From Paenibacillus taiwanensis DSM 18679 (lineage in GTDB: Bacteria; Bacillota; Bacilli; Paenibacillales; Paenibacillaceae): a DNA stretch of 64,000 nt. The stretch's first letter is position 1. Each line of letters begins with the position of its first letter. The stretch covers positions 248,001 to 312,000 of the forward strand of contig NZ_KE384307.1 of NCBI RefSeq assembly GCF_000425125.1. The letters are read 5' to 3'. The position numbers and the translations under genes are program-made. The notes beneath the pieces are model-generated. The model was not told where the DNA came from, searched no databases, and was given only the letters and a program-made list of their open reading frames with translations. Below, one piece after another: positions 1 through 8,947 of this stretch.

Positions 1-1
1 G

Positions 2-1516
2 CTCAAATATGAGAAGGCCAGCACGAAGCTTGTCAGCAAATACATAAGAACGGCAACGGATGTGCTGCGGTTAGCGGTAGCTCTGTCGGATGGTGATGTA
101 AGTCTTGCGAACACAACGAAATTCCGTAAGTTCAAGCGATCGGAACGGCGGTTACTGTTGGAACTGCTTGAGCAATGTGGCAACCGCGTGGAGGATATGC
201 TGCGTTATAAACACCGGTGGATTCGTCTCGGCGAAATTTTGCACCCAGCCGAATATAAACATAAGTTCCACGGCTGCAAGGAAGCGTTTGATATACTGCG
301 AAATAACAAGCCTTATGCAACGTTTAATAGCAAAGTCGAATTCGCGCTGCGTCACCAGGGTTCGAGTCTGGCTGCGGACATTTTACAAAGCCGACCTGGG
401 GAGTTCGCTAGGCGGTTAGATCAGTTGCTTCGTACAAATGAGAACAACAGTGTTGTTATTGAAAAATTTGCTGCCATTGCCGAACAGGTTGCAACACCGG
501 TGCTGCTGCAAGTAAGGGCACATTTTGCTAACAGAAATAAGGGGCATGAACTGCGAACGTTTTTCCCAAAAGGGAATGTCGCAAAAGCAGTTGCTATCCA
601 GAACACGCTTCCCGATATTGATGGTGATACTTGTGAGGCGATTATACAAACGTGCAAAAACACGCTCCTAAATAGATTCGCTGAGCTTCCTGCGTTGGGT
701 GACGTCTATGTTGATGTGCGCTTAAAACAATATGTAGTGCCTTTTTCTCAACGGTCAGCAAGCAAGGCGCTTCGTACGCTCGTTCGCGGCAGTCGGATCG
801 ATCTGCCTGAAGGTGACACGATCCGCTTCTTCTTATGGTGGAAAGAAGGGCAAGTAGACGGAACACCTACAGGAAGAGTGGATATTGACCTGTCCGCGGT
901 AATGTATGATGAGCAGTGGCAGTATGTCGAGCATATTTCCTATACGAATTTGCGTTCAGCTCAATATAAGGCGGCTCATAGCGGGGACATTACATCGGCT
1001 CCGCATGGGGCATGTGAGTTTATCGATATGGATATTCCTTCTGTTGTGAAATACGGGGGCCGTTACATTGTGGCCACGCTATATTCATTTACGGGGCAGG
1101 CCTATTGTCATTTGCCAGAGTGTTTTGCAGGCTGGATGATGCGGCAGCATCCCAACTCTGGAGAGATTTTCGAACCTTCCACTGTGGTGGATCGAATCGA
1201 CATTGCTGCGGACACAACAATCGCGATTCCAATCATTTTAGATGTAGTAGAACGAAAAATGATTTGGTGTGATTTAGCGTTGAAACAGCATCCGAACTAT
1301 TTTAACAATGTCGAAGGGAATCAAAAGGGGATGGTGCTAATGGGCAAAGCTATAACCACCTTAACGAAGCCTAACCTGTACGATCTATTTATGCTCCATG
1401 CGGAGGCCAGAGGCCGAATTGTGCAGCATGCGGATGATGCACAAACCGTGTTCTCGGTGCATGAAGGTGTGACCCCCTTTGATATTAGTACGATCATGGC
1501 AGAGTACATCGCTTAG
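2..1516 (+). CDS. TerD-domain protein, 5' end outside window
   Basis: The frame is open from base 2, so the gene starts upstream of the window; the GTG at 62 is internal. About 505 residues are visible. The C-terminal half resembles the TerD (tellurite/stress, Ca-binding) fold: VDIDLSAVMYDE followed by SYTNLRS, then the stretch GRYIVATLYSFTGQ and LPECFAGWMMR. The helical N-terminal half has no motif I can name. The combination recalls the large TerD-containing proteins annotated as MXAN_6230/SCO0854 family, whose role is unknown; that match is from memory. No other ter gene is visible downstream. The family call is moderately sure; the function is not. Confidence 0.6.
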   Translation, partial: LKYEKASTKLVSKYIRTATDVLRLAVALSDGDVSLANTTKFRKFKRSERRLLLELLEQCGNRVEDMLRYKHRWIRLGEILHPAEYKHKFHGCKEAFDILRNNKPYATFNSKVEFALRHQGSSLAADILQSRPGEFARRLDQLLRTNENNSVVIEKFAAIAEQVATPVLLQVRAHFANRNKGHELRTFFPKGNVAKAVAIQNTLPDIDGDTCEAIIQTCKNTLLNRFAELPALGDVYVDVRLKQYVVPFSQRSASKALRTLVRGSRIDLPEGDTIRFFLWWKEGQVDGTPTGRVDIDLSAVMYDEQWQYVEHISYTNLRSAQYKAAHSGDITSAPHGACEFIDMDIPSVVKYGGRYIVATLYSFTGQAYCHLPECFAGWMMRQHPNSGEIFEPSTVVDRIDIAADTTIAIPIILDVVERKMIWCDLALKQHPNYFNNVEGNQKGMVLMGKAITTLTKPNLYDLFMLHAEARGRIVQHADDAQTVFSVHEGVTPFDISTIMAEYIA

Positions 1517-1786
1517 TGGGAAAAGGTCGGGGAACGTGAGTCACGTTCCTTTCGATGGCCATCAGGAACTGCTTACAACGCGCAAACTCACAGAAATTTC
1601 CCTTAATGCTAAGTGGATATACAGTCTCATGCGATTTCAGGGCATTCAGTCCGTTATCCGTAAAAAAGGAAGAAGTACTTGGGCTCCACGCCGCAGTAGG
1701 TGGCAGAGAATGTGCTAAACCGTGAATTCGAGGGAGAAGCACCAAACCCAAAATAAATAATGAGCGACGGAAAGGAACTTAACTAA
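1517..1786. other. intergenic region
   Basis: About 270 bases between the TerD-like gene and the acetyltransferase. I see a ribosome binding site (GGAAAGGAAC) just before the ATG at 1787, but no convincing gene, RNA or strong terminator. Short open frames here overlap the end of the upstream gene and look spurious. Confidence 0.4.
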
Positions 1787-2287
1787 ATGGATAATAAACC
1801 GTGTGCACCTTATATTTTCAAATTAATGCGGCTAGAAGAAGCTGAAAATATAGTTAAGTGGAACTATGCCCCCGCTTATTCTATGTATAATATGTCAGAT
1901 GATATCGAGGAGATTCAGGAACTATTGGATGGTTCCTACTATTCAGTTAAAAACGCCGGTGATGAGCTAGTTGGTTTCTTCTGTTTTGGGGAAAATGCAC
2001 AAGTAAATGCCGGTGCCAGTCAAGGAATATATTTGGATCAAACAGCTCTAGACATTGGATTGGGAATGAGACCAGATCTTACAGGGCAAGGAAAAGGAAC
2101 AGAATTCTTAATAGCAGGTATGGACTTCACACGAAAAAAATTTAATCCTCACAAACTCAGACTAAGTGTCGCTGCGTTTAATAATAGGGCCATTTCATTA
2201 TATAAAAAGGTGGGGTTCATGCCTAAAAGCTCTTTTATTAATGAATATAATGGAAACAAGACTGAATTTATATTAATGGAGAACTAA
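1787..2287 (+). CDS. GNAT-family N-acetyltransferase
   Basis: A 166-residue protein with the GNAT layout: an N-terminal strand-helix segment (LMRLEEAENIVKW), a central beta region, the acetyl-CoA loop RPDLTGQGKGTEFL near residues 104-117 (a variant of the Q/RxxGxG/A signature), and the C-terminal NNRAISLYKKVGFMP segment typical of the family. It would transfer an acetyl group from acetyl-CoA to an amine; the substrate cannot be told. ATG start with GGAAAGGAAC about 10 bases upstream. It stands alone between two unrelated genes. Confidence 0.85.
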   Translation: MDNKPCAPYIFKLMRLEEAENIVKWNYAPAYSMYNMSDDIEEIQELLDGSYYSVKNAGDELVGFFCFGENAQVNAGASQGIYLDQTALDIGLGMRPDLTGQGKGTEFLIAGMDFTRKKFNPHKLRLSVAAFNNRAISLYKKVGFMPKSSFINEYNGNKTEFILMEN

Positions 2288-2415
2288 CCCGTTTTTATAA
2301 GGTTTTACTGAAAAAGTTTCCATGCAGCCTTTCGTTTGCTCTAAGCCATATTACCGCCTGCTCAGATTGAAACTACCTTCATTTATGATTCACATTGATA
2401 AATGGGACATTGAAT

Positions 2416-3222
2416 TTATGTATAATCCGCTCCATACCGCTCCAAAGCCTTCGTAGAGGCTTCTAACATCCGTCTTTTCAAATAGTTCCCTTCGATCACC
2501 CGCACCCGTTTGCCGAGAAAACGAATCTTTGAGAGCAGAAATTCCATCTCATCACCAGGCAAAGACACTTTTACATGGTACGTATCTTGCTCCTCATCAT
2601 AGGCAACGTCCTTCTCAAAACAGGAAAAGGCGTACAGAATGCGAGATAATTCTTGGTTGTACTCGCGCACGATCTCAATTACGACATCGCTCTTGCGAGA
2701 GTCAAGCGTACGAGCCACATGGGCAAGGATAAGCTCGGCCTTCTCAGTCGGGATCGACTCTGTGGAGACTGTGACGATGCTGTTCAGTCTTGTACGCATA
2801 AACGCACGACGGCGAAGGTGATACCAAAGCAGGTACCATTCCTTTTTGACCATCGAATATTCCAGCTTGTACGGCAGCCCGGATTGCTCAGATAGTACTT
2901 GTCCACGCTTAAGCTGGTACGTGATGCAGATGCCACTTGTATTCGTAATATGTCGTCGTAAAGGGCGCAGTAGGGGATGGTAGACTTGCCCCTCTGTGCT
3001 TTTGGCTTTCTCGAGTAAATGATCACTTGTATTCATACGCTGATCCTGCTCCAGAAGCGAACGCAATTTATCGAGCGTTTCCGCCGTAAAAGCTTCGATC
3101 GCCGCAGGATGATCGAGCATCGTTTTGAGCCATGCTCTTTCGTGTGAGGTGATCATAAAAGTACCCGAATCCTCGAGGCGCGCGAGGACTTGATAGTTAA
3201 ATATTTTCTCGAACAGGTTCAT
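2416..3222 (-). CDS. WYL-domain protein, second of a regulator pair
   Basis: A 268-residue protein carrying a WYL domain: KEWYLLWYHLRRRAFMRTRL holds the W-Y-L triplet, followed by a C-terminal WCX-like region (DTYHVKVSLPGDEMEFLLSK). No clear helix-turn-helix is seen, so it probably works with its partner. Its ATG lies inside the 3' end of the upstream WYL gene (26-base overlap), so the two are translationally coupled. WYL domains are thought to bind nucleotide or nucleic-acid ligands and to control defence and repair genes. The divergent rlaP-rtcB genes are the likely target (inference). Confidence 0.8.
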   Translation of the reverse strand: MNLFEKIFNYQVLARLEDSGTFMITSHERAWLKTMLDHPAAIEAFTAETLDKLRSLLEQDQRMNTSDHLLEKAKSTEGQVYHPLLRPLRRHITNTSGICITYQLKRGQVLSEQSGLPYKLEYSMVKKEWYLLWYHLRRRAFMRTRLNSIVTVSTESIPTEKAELILAHVARTLDSRKSDVVIEIVREYNQELSRILYAFSCFEKDVAYDEEQDTYHVKVSLPGDEMEFLLSKIRFLGKRVRVIEGNYLKRRMLEASTKALERYGADYT

Positions 3223-4519
3223 AATACGCTTGAATCTCCTTCCATTCGGCTATCATTTCTCGGCGGAGCTGTATTGGCTCTACTATTTCACAGCTGGAAC
3301 CAAAGCTGCGCAGCCAAGGCTTAATTTCAAAAGTTCCGTTAACGGTAATTTCATAAACAAAAAAGTCATCATTTTCCTCAATGATCTGTCCCCATTGTCC
3401 CTGAAGGAGGACGCGATTGCGAATAAAGTTAGGTTCCATCTCTCCCGGGTTAAAAAAGCGTGCACGTACAGTTACCGGTCGCCCTGTATCGATGAGCCAA
3501 CTATACTTGATCTTCTCTGCCAGCTCGCTGGACTTTTTGTCCCATAGTTCCTCAGATACAGCTTCTGTTTCTTCCAACTGTGTAATGCCTTCCATGCGGT
3601 ATTTCCGCACACCTTCCCTGCCGTTCGACAGCAAATACCATCGCCCGTATTGATGGTCATAGATGATTTTAAGCGGTAGCGTTTGTTCTACCTTACCCTC
3701 GTGATCCCGCTCGAACAACGGGTTCGTATTTTGGGAGGCATAGCTTTTCTCTGCTTTCGGCGAGAAATACAAGAAACAAACTTTACGGCGATTCCGAATC
3801 GCACGCAGTAGCGTAAACAGATGTGCCTCATCTAAAATCCGCGAATAATAATGATATTTGTACAAAAAAGGCTCGATAACTTGCTTTTCCACTTGATTGC
3901 GAGCCAGATGCTTCTTTAGCCCATCCCGCAGCAAATAGCCTTGCACAGAAGGGACCTGTGTATTGGCCATCACATCCACGTAGTCATATAGGTCATAAAG
4001 CTCCTCATCTGATAATTGTTGGATCAAATCGTTATGTAGACGGTAGCGGAAAGGACGTGTGCCCGCTTCCCGTTTAATGACACCAACTTCCTCCAAATAT
4101 TTCAAATCCGCTCGAATGGTCTTTTCATCCGGCAGCGGCAAGTCGGGATTCAAGTCACGACAGCATATGTCCATAAGCTCCATCGTAGTGAGCGCCTCTT
4201 CGCTCATGGCGGCTAACAGTAAAGATATTCTGTAGGACTCGGATTCCTTGACGGATTTGGCACGAAATATAAACAACAGCAGGGGATCGATGGACTCATA
4301 ATAACTGTAACGGATCGATTCCGAAACCTGTTTCTCCTGTCCAGGTGCGAGCTGCTGATAAGTGGTGTTTACGATCGTTTTAAGCTTCTTGATGGTTTTG
4401 TCAAACGTATGTACAGAAATGCCGAGCCGCTCTGCAAACTGCTGTCTATTGTAGGCGCCGCTCGTTAGCGTCAGCATTCTTAAATATTGAATTTCTTTGT
4501 CAAAGCTTTCTTTAGCCAC
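3197..4519 (-). CDS. HTH-WYL transcriptional regulator
   Basis: A 440-residue regulator. The N-terminus (about residues 15-50) forms a winged helix: NRQQFAERLGISVHTFDKTI. A second HTH-like region lies near residues 100-160 (DEKTIRADLKYLEEVGVI). The WYL domain is central, with YGRWYLLSNGREGVRKYRM containing the W-Y-L triplet, and a WCX-like domain ends the protein. The GTG start at 4519 is supported by GGAGG eight bases upstream. It is divergent from the RNA-repair genes at 4839-6972, the usual place for a regulator of that operon. Confidence 0.85.
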   Translation of the reverse strand: MAKESFDKEIQYLRMLTLTSGAYNRQQFAERLGISVHTFDKTIKKLKTIVNTTYQQLAPGQEKQVSESIRYSYYESIDPLLLFIFRAKSVKESESYRISLLLAAMSEEALTTMELMDICCRDLNPDLPLPDEKTIRADLKYLEEVGVIKREAGTRPFRYRLHNDLIQQLSDEELYDLYDYVDVMANTQVPSVQGYLLRDGLKKHLARNQVEKQVIEPFLYKYHYYSRILDEAHLFTLLRAIRNRRKVCFLYFSPKAEKSYASQNTNPLFERDHEGKVEQTLPLKIIYDHQYGRWYLLSNGREGVRKYRMEGITQLEETEAVSEELWDKKSSELAEKIKYSWLIDTGRPVTVRARFFNPGEMEPNFIRNRVLLQGQWGQIIEENDDFFVYEITVNGTFEIKPWLRSFGSSCEIVEPIQLRREMIAEWKEIQAYYEPVRENI

Positions 4520-4838
4520 CGTTAAAACCTCCGTTCTCCTGTATCGTTCTTTTATTGTAACAGGGGTTAAAGAGGTGCGATATGGAAAAGTTGTTTATCC
4601 GTCGTAATACTTTTGCCATGTTCGCTCAGCCGAAAATAAGGGATGATACATACAGAAGAAGGCACGACATGGTTGTAGCTTTAATAACAAGCCGAATAGA
4701 AAGGCTGCTGCTAGTGCGTACAGCTCACACAATACAGGAACACTTGGAGATGACAAAGTAAATAGCAGCGCTGGACTTGGGTTAACTGGATTTGGGAGAG
4801 AAAGAACGCTCAGCTAAAAGAAGGGAAGTGAGTCCTCC
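4520..4838. promoter_or_regulatory. divergent control region between WYL pair and RNA-repair genes
   Basis: About 320 bases separate the two divergent operons and must hold both promoters. I see the ribosome binding sites (GGAGG for the WYL gene; GGGAAGTGAG before the ATG at 4839). I find no -35/-10 pair or inverted repeat good enough to name as promoter or operator. Confidence 0.35.
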
Positions 4839-5654
4839 ATGTCAACTTATGAACAACTTATTTTGGAGGAATTGGCACGAATCGAACAGGAAGAACAAGT
4901 ACGAATTTTGTATGCTTGTGAATCGGGCAGCCGTGCTTGGGGATTTCCATCTAAAGATAGTGATTATGACGTTAGATTTATATACATTAGACCGTTGGAA
5001 TGGTATTTATCGATATTTGAGCAACGAGATGTGATTGAGCGGCCGATTAGCAATATGCTGGATGTGAATGGCTGGGATCTGAAAAAAGCGCTAAAGCTGT
5101 TCCGCAAATCCAATCCGCCGCTGCTGGAATGGCTGCAATCGCCGATACAGTATCAGGAGAGCTTCTCTATTGCGGACCAAATACGGCGCCTTTCACCGTC
5201 TACGTTTTCACCTCGATCATGTATGTATCATTATCTTCATATGGCAAAAGGGAACTATCGGGAATATTTGCAGGGTGATCAAGTGAAGATCAAAAAGTAT
5301 TTTTATGTGCTTCGCCCGATATTAGCATGTGAATGGATCGAGCGGTATAATACGATGCCGCCTATTGAATTTCAAATGTTGGTTGAGGAATTGGTGCCAG
5401 ACAAAAGTGAGCTTAAAGCAGAAATCGAGCAGCTGCTCGTGCGGAAGATGGCGGGAGATGAGCTTGATTATGAGCCTAAAATAGCGGCTATCAACGCGTA
5501 TTTGAAAGAGAAAATATGCTACTTTGATCAAGTTGCTGCTAAAATGTCGGTTTCGTCTGACAATCAGGATCAGCAGCTTAACGCCTTGTTTCGGTCAGCA
5601 CTAGATGAGGTGTGGCTGCAAGGTGCGAAGCCGTTGTTGGACAGACTTGACTAG
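4839..5654 (+). CDS. RlaP-like nucleotidyltransferase (RNA-repair associated, PF10127 type)
   Basis: A 271-residue protein of the DNA polymerase beta nucleotidyltransferase superfamily. The active-site block lies at residues 26-48: CESGSRAWGF followed by DSDYDVRFIY, the G-S-R ... D-x-D pattern that binds metal and NTP. The rest is the helical C-terminal half usual in this group. Members of this family (RlaP) often sit next to RNA ligases such as RtcB and are proposed to help process or mark broken RNA ends. Here rtcB follows after 91 bases, which supports the assignment. The exact reaction is not established for the family. Confidence 0.8.
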   Translation: MSTYEQLILEELARIEQEEQVRILYACESGSRAWGFPSKDSDYDVRFIYIRPLEWYLSIFEQRDVIERPISNMLDVNGWDLKKALKLFRKSNPPLLEWLQSPIQYQESFSIADQIRRLSPSTFSPRSCMYHYLHMAKGNYREYLQGDQVKIKKYFYVLRPILACEWIERYNTMPPIEFQMLVEELVPDKSELKAEIEQLLVRKMAGDELDYEPKIAAINAYLKEKICYFDQVAAKMSVSSDNQDQQLNALFRSALDEVWLQGAKPLLDRLD

Positions 5655-5658
5655 TTAA

Positions 5659-5673
5659 TTGATAGCCTATCAA
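5659..5673. repeat. 15-base palindrome between rlaP and rtcB
   Basis: TTGATAG-C-CTATCAA is a perfect 7-bp inverted repeat with a 1-base centre, lying just after the rlaP stop and before the rtcB ribosome binding site. It could be an operator or an RNA processing site. I found no second copy in the divergent promoter region, which weakens the operator reading. Confidence 0.3.
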
Positions 5674-5745
5674 TAAAAGAAGTTGGAATCAAGCGCAGGG
5701 TATTTAGAAATAAACAATAATGTTGTAGTAGAGGAGTTAACACTT

Positions 5746-6972
5746 ATGGCTTATCAAACTATAGAAGGTGTTCGTGTGTGGGGAAGCCCAGAGGAAGGGG
5801 CTTTGATCCAGGCGAAGCAGTGTGCGGCTACTGGAAACGTCGTACAGTCGCTGCTGATGGCAGATCACCACAAGGGGTACAGCCAGCCAATTGGCGGCGT
5901 TGTCGTATATGAGGGACAAATATCGCCATCTGGTGTCGGCTACGATATCGGTTGCGGCAACAAAGCAGTGCGCACTAATCTGTATGTCGCGGATATGAAG
6001 TCTCGACTAGCTCAAATTATGGATGAAATCGCACGCAGTATTTCGTTTGGGATGGGGCGTGTTAATCAGGAGAAGGTGGATCATGAGTTGTTTGATGATC
6101 CGGATTGGGCGGTATACGAAGCGATCGGCAAGCAGGAGCACGACAAACTGAAGGTGTTGGCTCGCAACCAGCTTGGCACAGTAGGCAGCGGCAACCATTT
6201 CGTGGACTTGTTTGAGGAAATGGAGACGGGGCGATTGTGGATCGGAAATCATTTCGGAAGTCGCGGCTTTGGACATAAGACGGCAAGCGGATTTCTGAAT
6301 CTGGCTGCGGGAAGAGCTTTTATGGATAAAGCGCCTGGCGAGAAGATGGATCAGCCGCCTGTACTGCTTGACCTTCACAGCGAGCTGGGCGACATGTATT
6401 ACCGTGCAATGAAGCTGGCGGGGCGGTACGCGTATGCAGGACGTGATCATGTTATACAAGAGGTGCTGTCGATTCTCGGTACAACCGCAGACTTTGAGGT
6501 TCATAATCACCACAATTACGCATGGAAAGAGACACATAACGGACAAGAGGTTGTAGTTGTGCGTAAAGGAGCTACACCTTCGGCACCAGGTCAGCTCGGC
6601 TTTATCGGTGGGAGTATGGGAGATATTTCTGTTATCGTCAAGGGCAAGGATACAACGGAAAATCGTGATGCATATTATAGCACTGTTCACGGCGCTGGAC
6701 GTGTCATGAGTCGGACGCAGGCAGCAGGTAAGATGAATTGGAAGACGCGGTCCCGCAGTGGCGGACAGATCAGTACGCAGCAGATGCTGGACGCTGTGCG
6801 TGACTTTGGGGTTGAACTTCGCGGTGCAGGGACGGACGAGAGTCCATTTGTATATCGCAAGCTTCAAACGGTGCTGGATGCTCATGCAGAGACGATCGAG
6901 GTGCTGAACGTATTGCGGCCGATTGGGGTGTGTATGGCAGGCGCGGACGAGATTGATCCGTATAAAGATTAG
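5746..6972 (+). CDS. rtcB: RNA-splicing ligase RtcB
   Basis: RtcB joins a 2',3'-cyclic-phosphate or 3'-phosphate RNA end to a 5'-OH end using GTP and Mn2+. The 408-residue protein shows the family's metal and GMP sites: GVGYDIGCGNKAVRTNL with the metal-binding Cys, HNHHNYAW with the histidine cluster, and VHGAGRVMSRTQA, whose His is the one that takes GMP. I chose the ATG at 5746 because GAGGAG lies eight bases upstream and family proteins start there; an in-frame TTG at 5683 lacks such support. It follows the RlaP-like gene on the same strand and probably shares its mRNA. Confidence 0.95.
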   Translation: MAYQTIEGVRVWGSPEEGALIQAKQCAATGNVVQSLLMADHHKGYSQPIGGVVVYEGQISPSGVGYDIGCGNKAVRTNLYVADMKSRLAQIMDEIARSISFGMGRVNQEKVDHELFDDPDWAVYEAIGKQEHDKLKVLARNQLGTVGSGNHFVDLFEEMETGRLWIGNHFGSRGFGHKTASGFLNLAAGRAFMDKAPGEKMDQPPVLLDLHSELGDMYYRAMKLAGRYAYAGRDHVIQEVLSILGTTADFEVHNHHNYAWKETHNGQEVVVVRKGATPSAPGQLGFIGGSMGDISVIVKGKDTTENRDAYYSTVHGAGRVMSRTQAAGKMNWKTRSRSGGQISTQQMLDAVRDFGVELRGAGTDESPFVYRKLQTVLDAHAETIEVLNVLRPIGVCMAGADEIDPYKD

Positions 6973-7149
6973 GAGATCTGCTCATTAAAACAACTTTCTT
7001 ATTACCTAAATAGGATGCGAGACCATCACAGGCAAATAAACTTGACTGATGACGGTTATCGCTTTCTTTTTTACGTGTTATGCTATAGAAAAGATGTAAC
7101 TCTATTAATGAAAATAAGATTACATATATTAAACATGGAGTAATGACAG

Positions 7150-8019
7150 ATGGAAGCTGCCGATTTAAAAGAACGAATATCGAATTTAACTATATGGAAG
7201 AAGAATGGACAAAGGGCTCCGCATAAGCCGCTGCTCCTTCTTATTGGCCTTGCCGAAATTCAACGAAACGTTATGATTTTGCCATATGAGTTGGTCCGAG
7301 AGAAGATGAAGGCGTTGCTGATGGAGTTTGGGCCCCCACGAAAATCGTATCATCCCGAGGAACCTTTTGTTCGACTCGTCTCTGATGGCATATGGGAACT
7401 AAGCCAACCTATCGATAAAAACAATTTTTCGGAAAAACAGCTGATTGTGAATCAAGTAACAGGTGGATTTAATGCGGAAGTGCTTGAACTGCTGCTGAGC
7501 GATATACTGCTCATTCAAGAGCTGGCGGAACTACTATTAAACGAACATTTCCCTGCCACGGTTCATCAAGATATACTTGATGAAGTCGGACTTGATCTCT
7601 CGATTCGGAAGAAACGAGCTCGTGATCCGCATTTTAGAGATAGAATTCTAAAAGCGTATGAGTACAGCTGCGCAGTATGCGGTTTCAACGTCAGATTGGG
7701 GAACCAATTGGTTGCCATTGATGCAGCGCATATCCAGTGGCATCAAGCTGGCGGACCTGACACTGAAGAAAACGGAATTGCCCTGTGTACACTGCATCAC
7801 AAGCTGTTTGATCGAGGCGTATTTACAATAACAGAGGAGCGGAAAATGCTCGTGGCCGAACAAGCACACGGTACAAGTGGTTTTGATGAGTGGCTTATGA
7901 GATATCATGGAAAAGAAGTTCGCTTTCCAATACATCCTGCGTATAAGCCCAAAGACAATTTTATCAACTGGCATGTGAAGGAAGTATTTAAAGGGCCTGC
8001 ACGATATCATATATTATAA
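7150..8019 (+). CDS. HNH restriction endonuclease with sulfur-binding domain
   Basis: A 289-residue two-domain protein. The N-terminal part (residues 1-150) matches the sulfur-binding domain of ScoMcrA-type enzymes: QRAPHKPLLLLIGLAEI and YHPEEPFVRLVSDGIWEL. These domains bind phosphorothioate DNA. The C-terminal part (about residues 175-230) is an HNH nuclease: CAVCGF, then IDAAHIQWHQAGG, then NGIALCTLHHKLFD, supplying the His-Asn-His core and Cys pairs. It would cut phosphorothioated (dnd-modified) foreign DNA. No dnd genes are in the window, consistent with a modification-dependent enzyme. It follows rtcB at 177 bases and may have its own promoter. Confidence 0.85.
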   Translation: MEAADLKERISNLTIWKKNGQRAPHKPLLLLIGLAEIQRNVMILPYELVREKMKALLMEFGPPRKSYHPEEPFVRLVSDGIWELSQPIDKNNFSEKQLIVNQVTGGFNAEVLELLLSDILLIQELAELLLNEHFPATVHQDILDEVGLDLSIRKKRARDPHFRDRILKAYEYSCAVCGFNVRLGNQLVAIDAAHIQWHQAGGPDTEENGIALCTLHHKLFDRGVFTITEERKMLVAEQAHGTSGFDEWLMRYHGKEVRFPIHPAYKPKDNFINWHVKEVFKGPARYHIL

Positions 8020-8033
8020 TTAATAGCTATTAA

Positions 8034-8066
8034 ATCAGCCCCTGCTTGATAGAAGCAGGGGCTGAT
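8034..8066 (+). terminator. hairpin after the HNH gene
   Basis: Perfect 14-bp stem (ATCAGCCCCTGCTT / AAGCAGGGGCTGAT) with a 5-base loop, 14 bases past the stop. The following tract is only weakly T-rich. It may also serve the convergent gene at 8154. Confidence 0.7.
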
Positions 8067-8153
8067 CGTTAAATTATAGGATTGTATTGTCACGTTATCA
8101 CAACAACGAGTAGAGTGGAAACTCCATTAAATTATGGAACGGCTGTTGGCTCT

Positions 8154-8690
8154 TTAAGTTGCCGATCTTAACGAGCTCAGCAGAGCGGAGAATTTGCTAT
8201 CCATAAACGACAAACTTTTCTGGACGGAGGCAGTGAAGTCATTCTCACTCATGCCATCCTTGCCGGCTAAGTGTGCCTTAATATTTTTGACTATGGCAGC
8301 TTTAAGCACTTGAATGTCCTTCAGAGCCTTATCACTCTCTTTCTTATGCTGCTTCACTTTCACCGCACATGTCTTCTTGGCAGCATTAAGCGCTTTGATG
8401 TCTCGAATCTTCTCGGCTTTGGCCTGTGCCAGCATATCCTTACTTGCTTTACTCTTAACTAGGCTGGTGTACCTAGCTGCTGAAGCCTTATACTGCTCCG
8501 TGAGCGGCTGAACGTCTGGACATAACCGAACACTCAGATTCTTTTGTGCTGCTTTAACCTCGTTAACTTTACTCTTATAAGACTCAAAATAAGTCTTTTC
8601 AATATTTACAGTAGGCGCGGATGCAGCTGCTAGAGCTTGAGAGGGAACGAGTATAACAAGCAGTAGCAAAAAAACTATTATTTTCTTCAT
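8154..8690 (-). CDS. exported protein of unknown function
   Basis: A 178-residue protein with a clear Sec signal peptide (MKKIIVFLLLLVILVPSQALA) and a Lys/Ala-rich, mostly helical mature part that looks able to form coiled coils. It has two Cys residues (LCPDVQ and KKTCAVKV). I recognise no family. The ATG at 8690 is preferred over an upstream ATG at 8717 because AAAGGAA is suitably spaced and the signal peptide then begins properly. It is convergent with the HNH gene and probably monocistronic. Confidence 0.65.
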   Translation of the reverse strand: MKKIIVFLLLLVILVPSQALAAASAPTVNIEKTYFESYKSKVNEVKAAQKNLSVRLCPDVQPLTEQYKASAARYTSLVKSKASKDMLAQAKAEKIRDIKALNAAKKTCAVKVKQHKKESDKALKDIQVLKAAIVKNIKAHLAGKDGMSENDFTASVQKSLSFMDSKFSALLSSLRSAT

Positions 8691-8850
8691 ATTCCAGATT
8701 CCTTTCTTGGTAGTCATCTAATCATAAGGCAGGTTATGGAATATTTCAATATTTGTAAACACAATAGGGTACAAAGCACCAAGCTAGCATTAAGCGGATT
8801 AGCGCTCGTTATGTTGTCAGGGAGCGAGTTCACGTGCTGGTAAGCAACAA

Positions 8851-8884
8851 AGCCCCGTCTGGCACGAAGGCTCCAGACGGGGCT
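8851..8884 (-). terminator. terminator of the phytase-like esterase gene
   Basis: Perfect 12-bp stem (AGCCCCGTCTGG / CCAGACGGGGCT) followed on the minus strand by TTTGTTGCTT. It lies 64 bases beyond the end of the gene at 8948-10399. Confidence 0.85.
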
Positions 8885-8947
8885 GCTGAAACTTATGGAA
8901 TCGTTGTGAAACGATTCAGTAAGGGAAGGGGCGCGCAGTATGATTAG

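Noticed and set aside
1479-1718. 79-codon plus-strand frame after the TerD gene
   Set aside because: Overlaps the end of the TerD-like gene, lacks a ribosome binding site and resembles no protein.
6007-6885. 292-codon frame antisense to rtcB
   Set aside because: Runs entirely opposite a well-supported gene, has no ribosome binding site and an unnatural composition.
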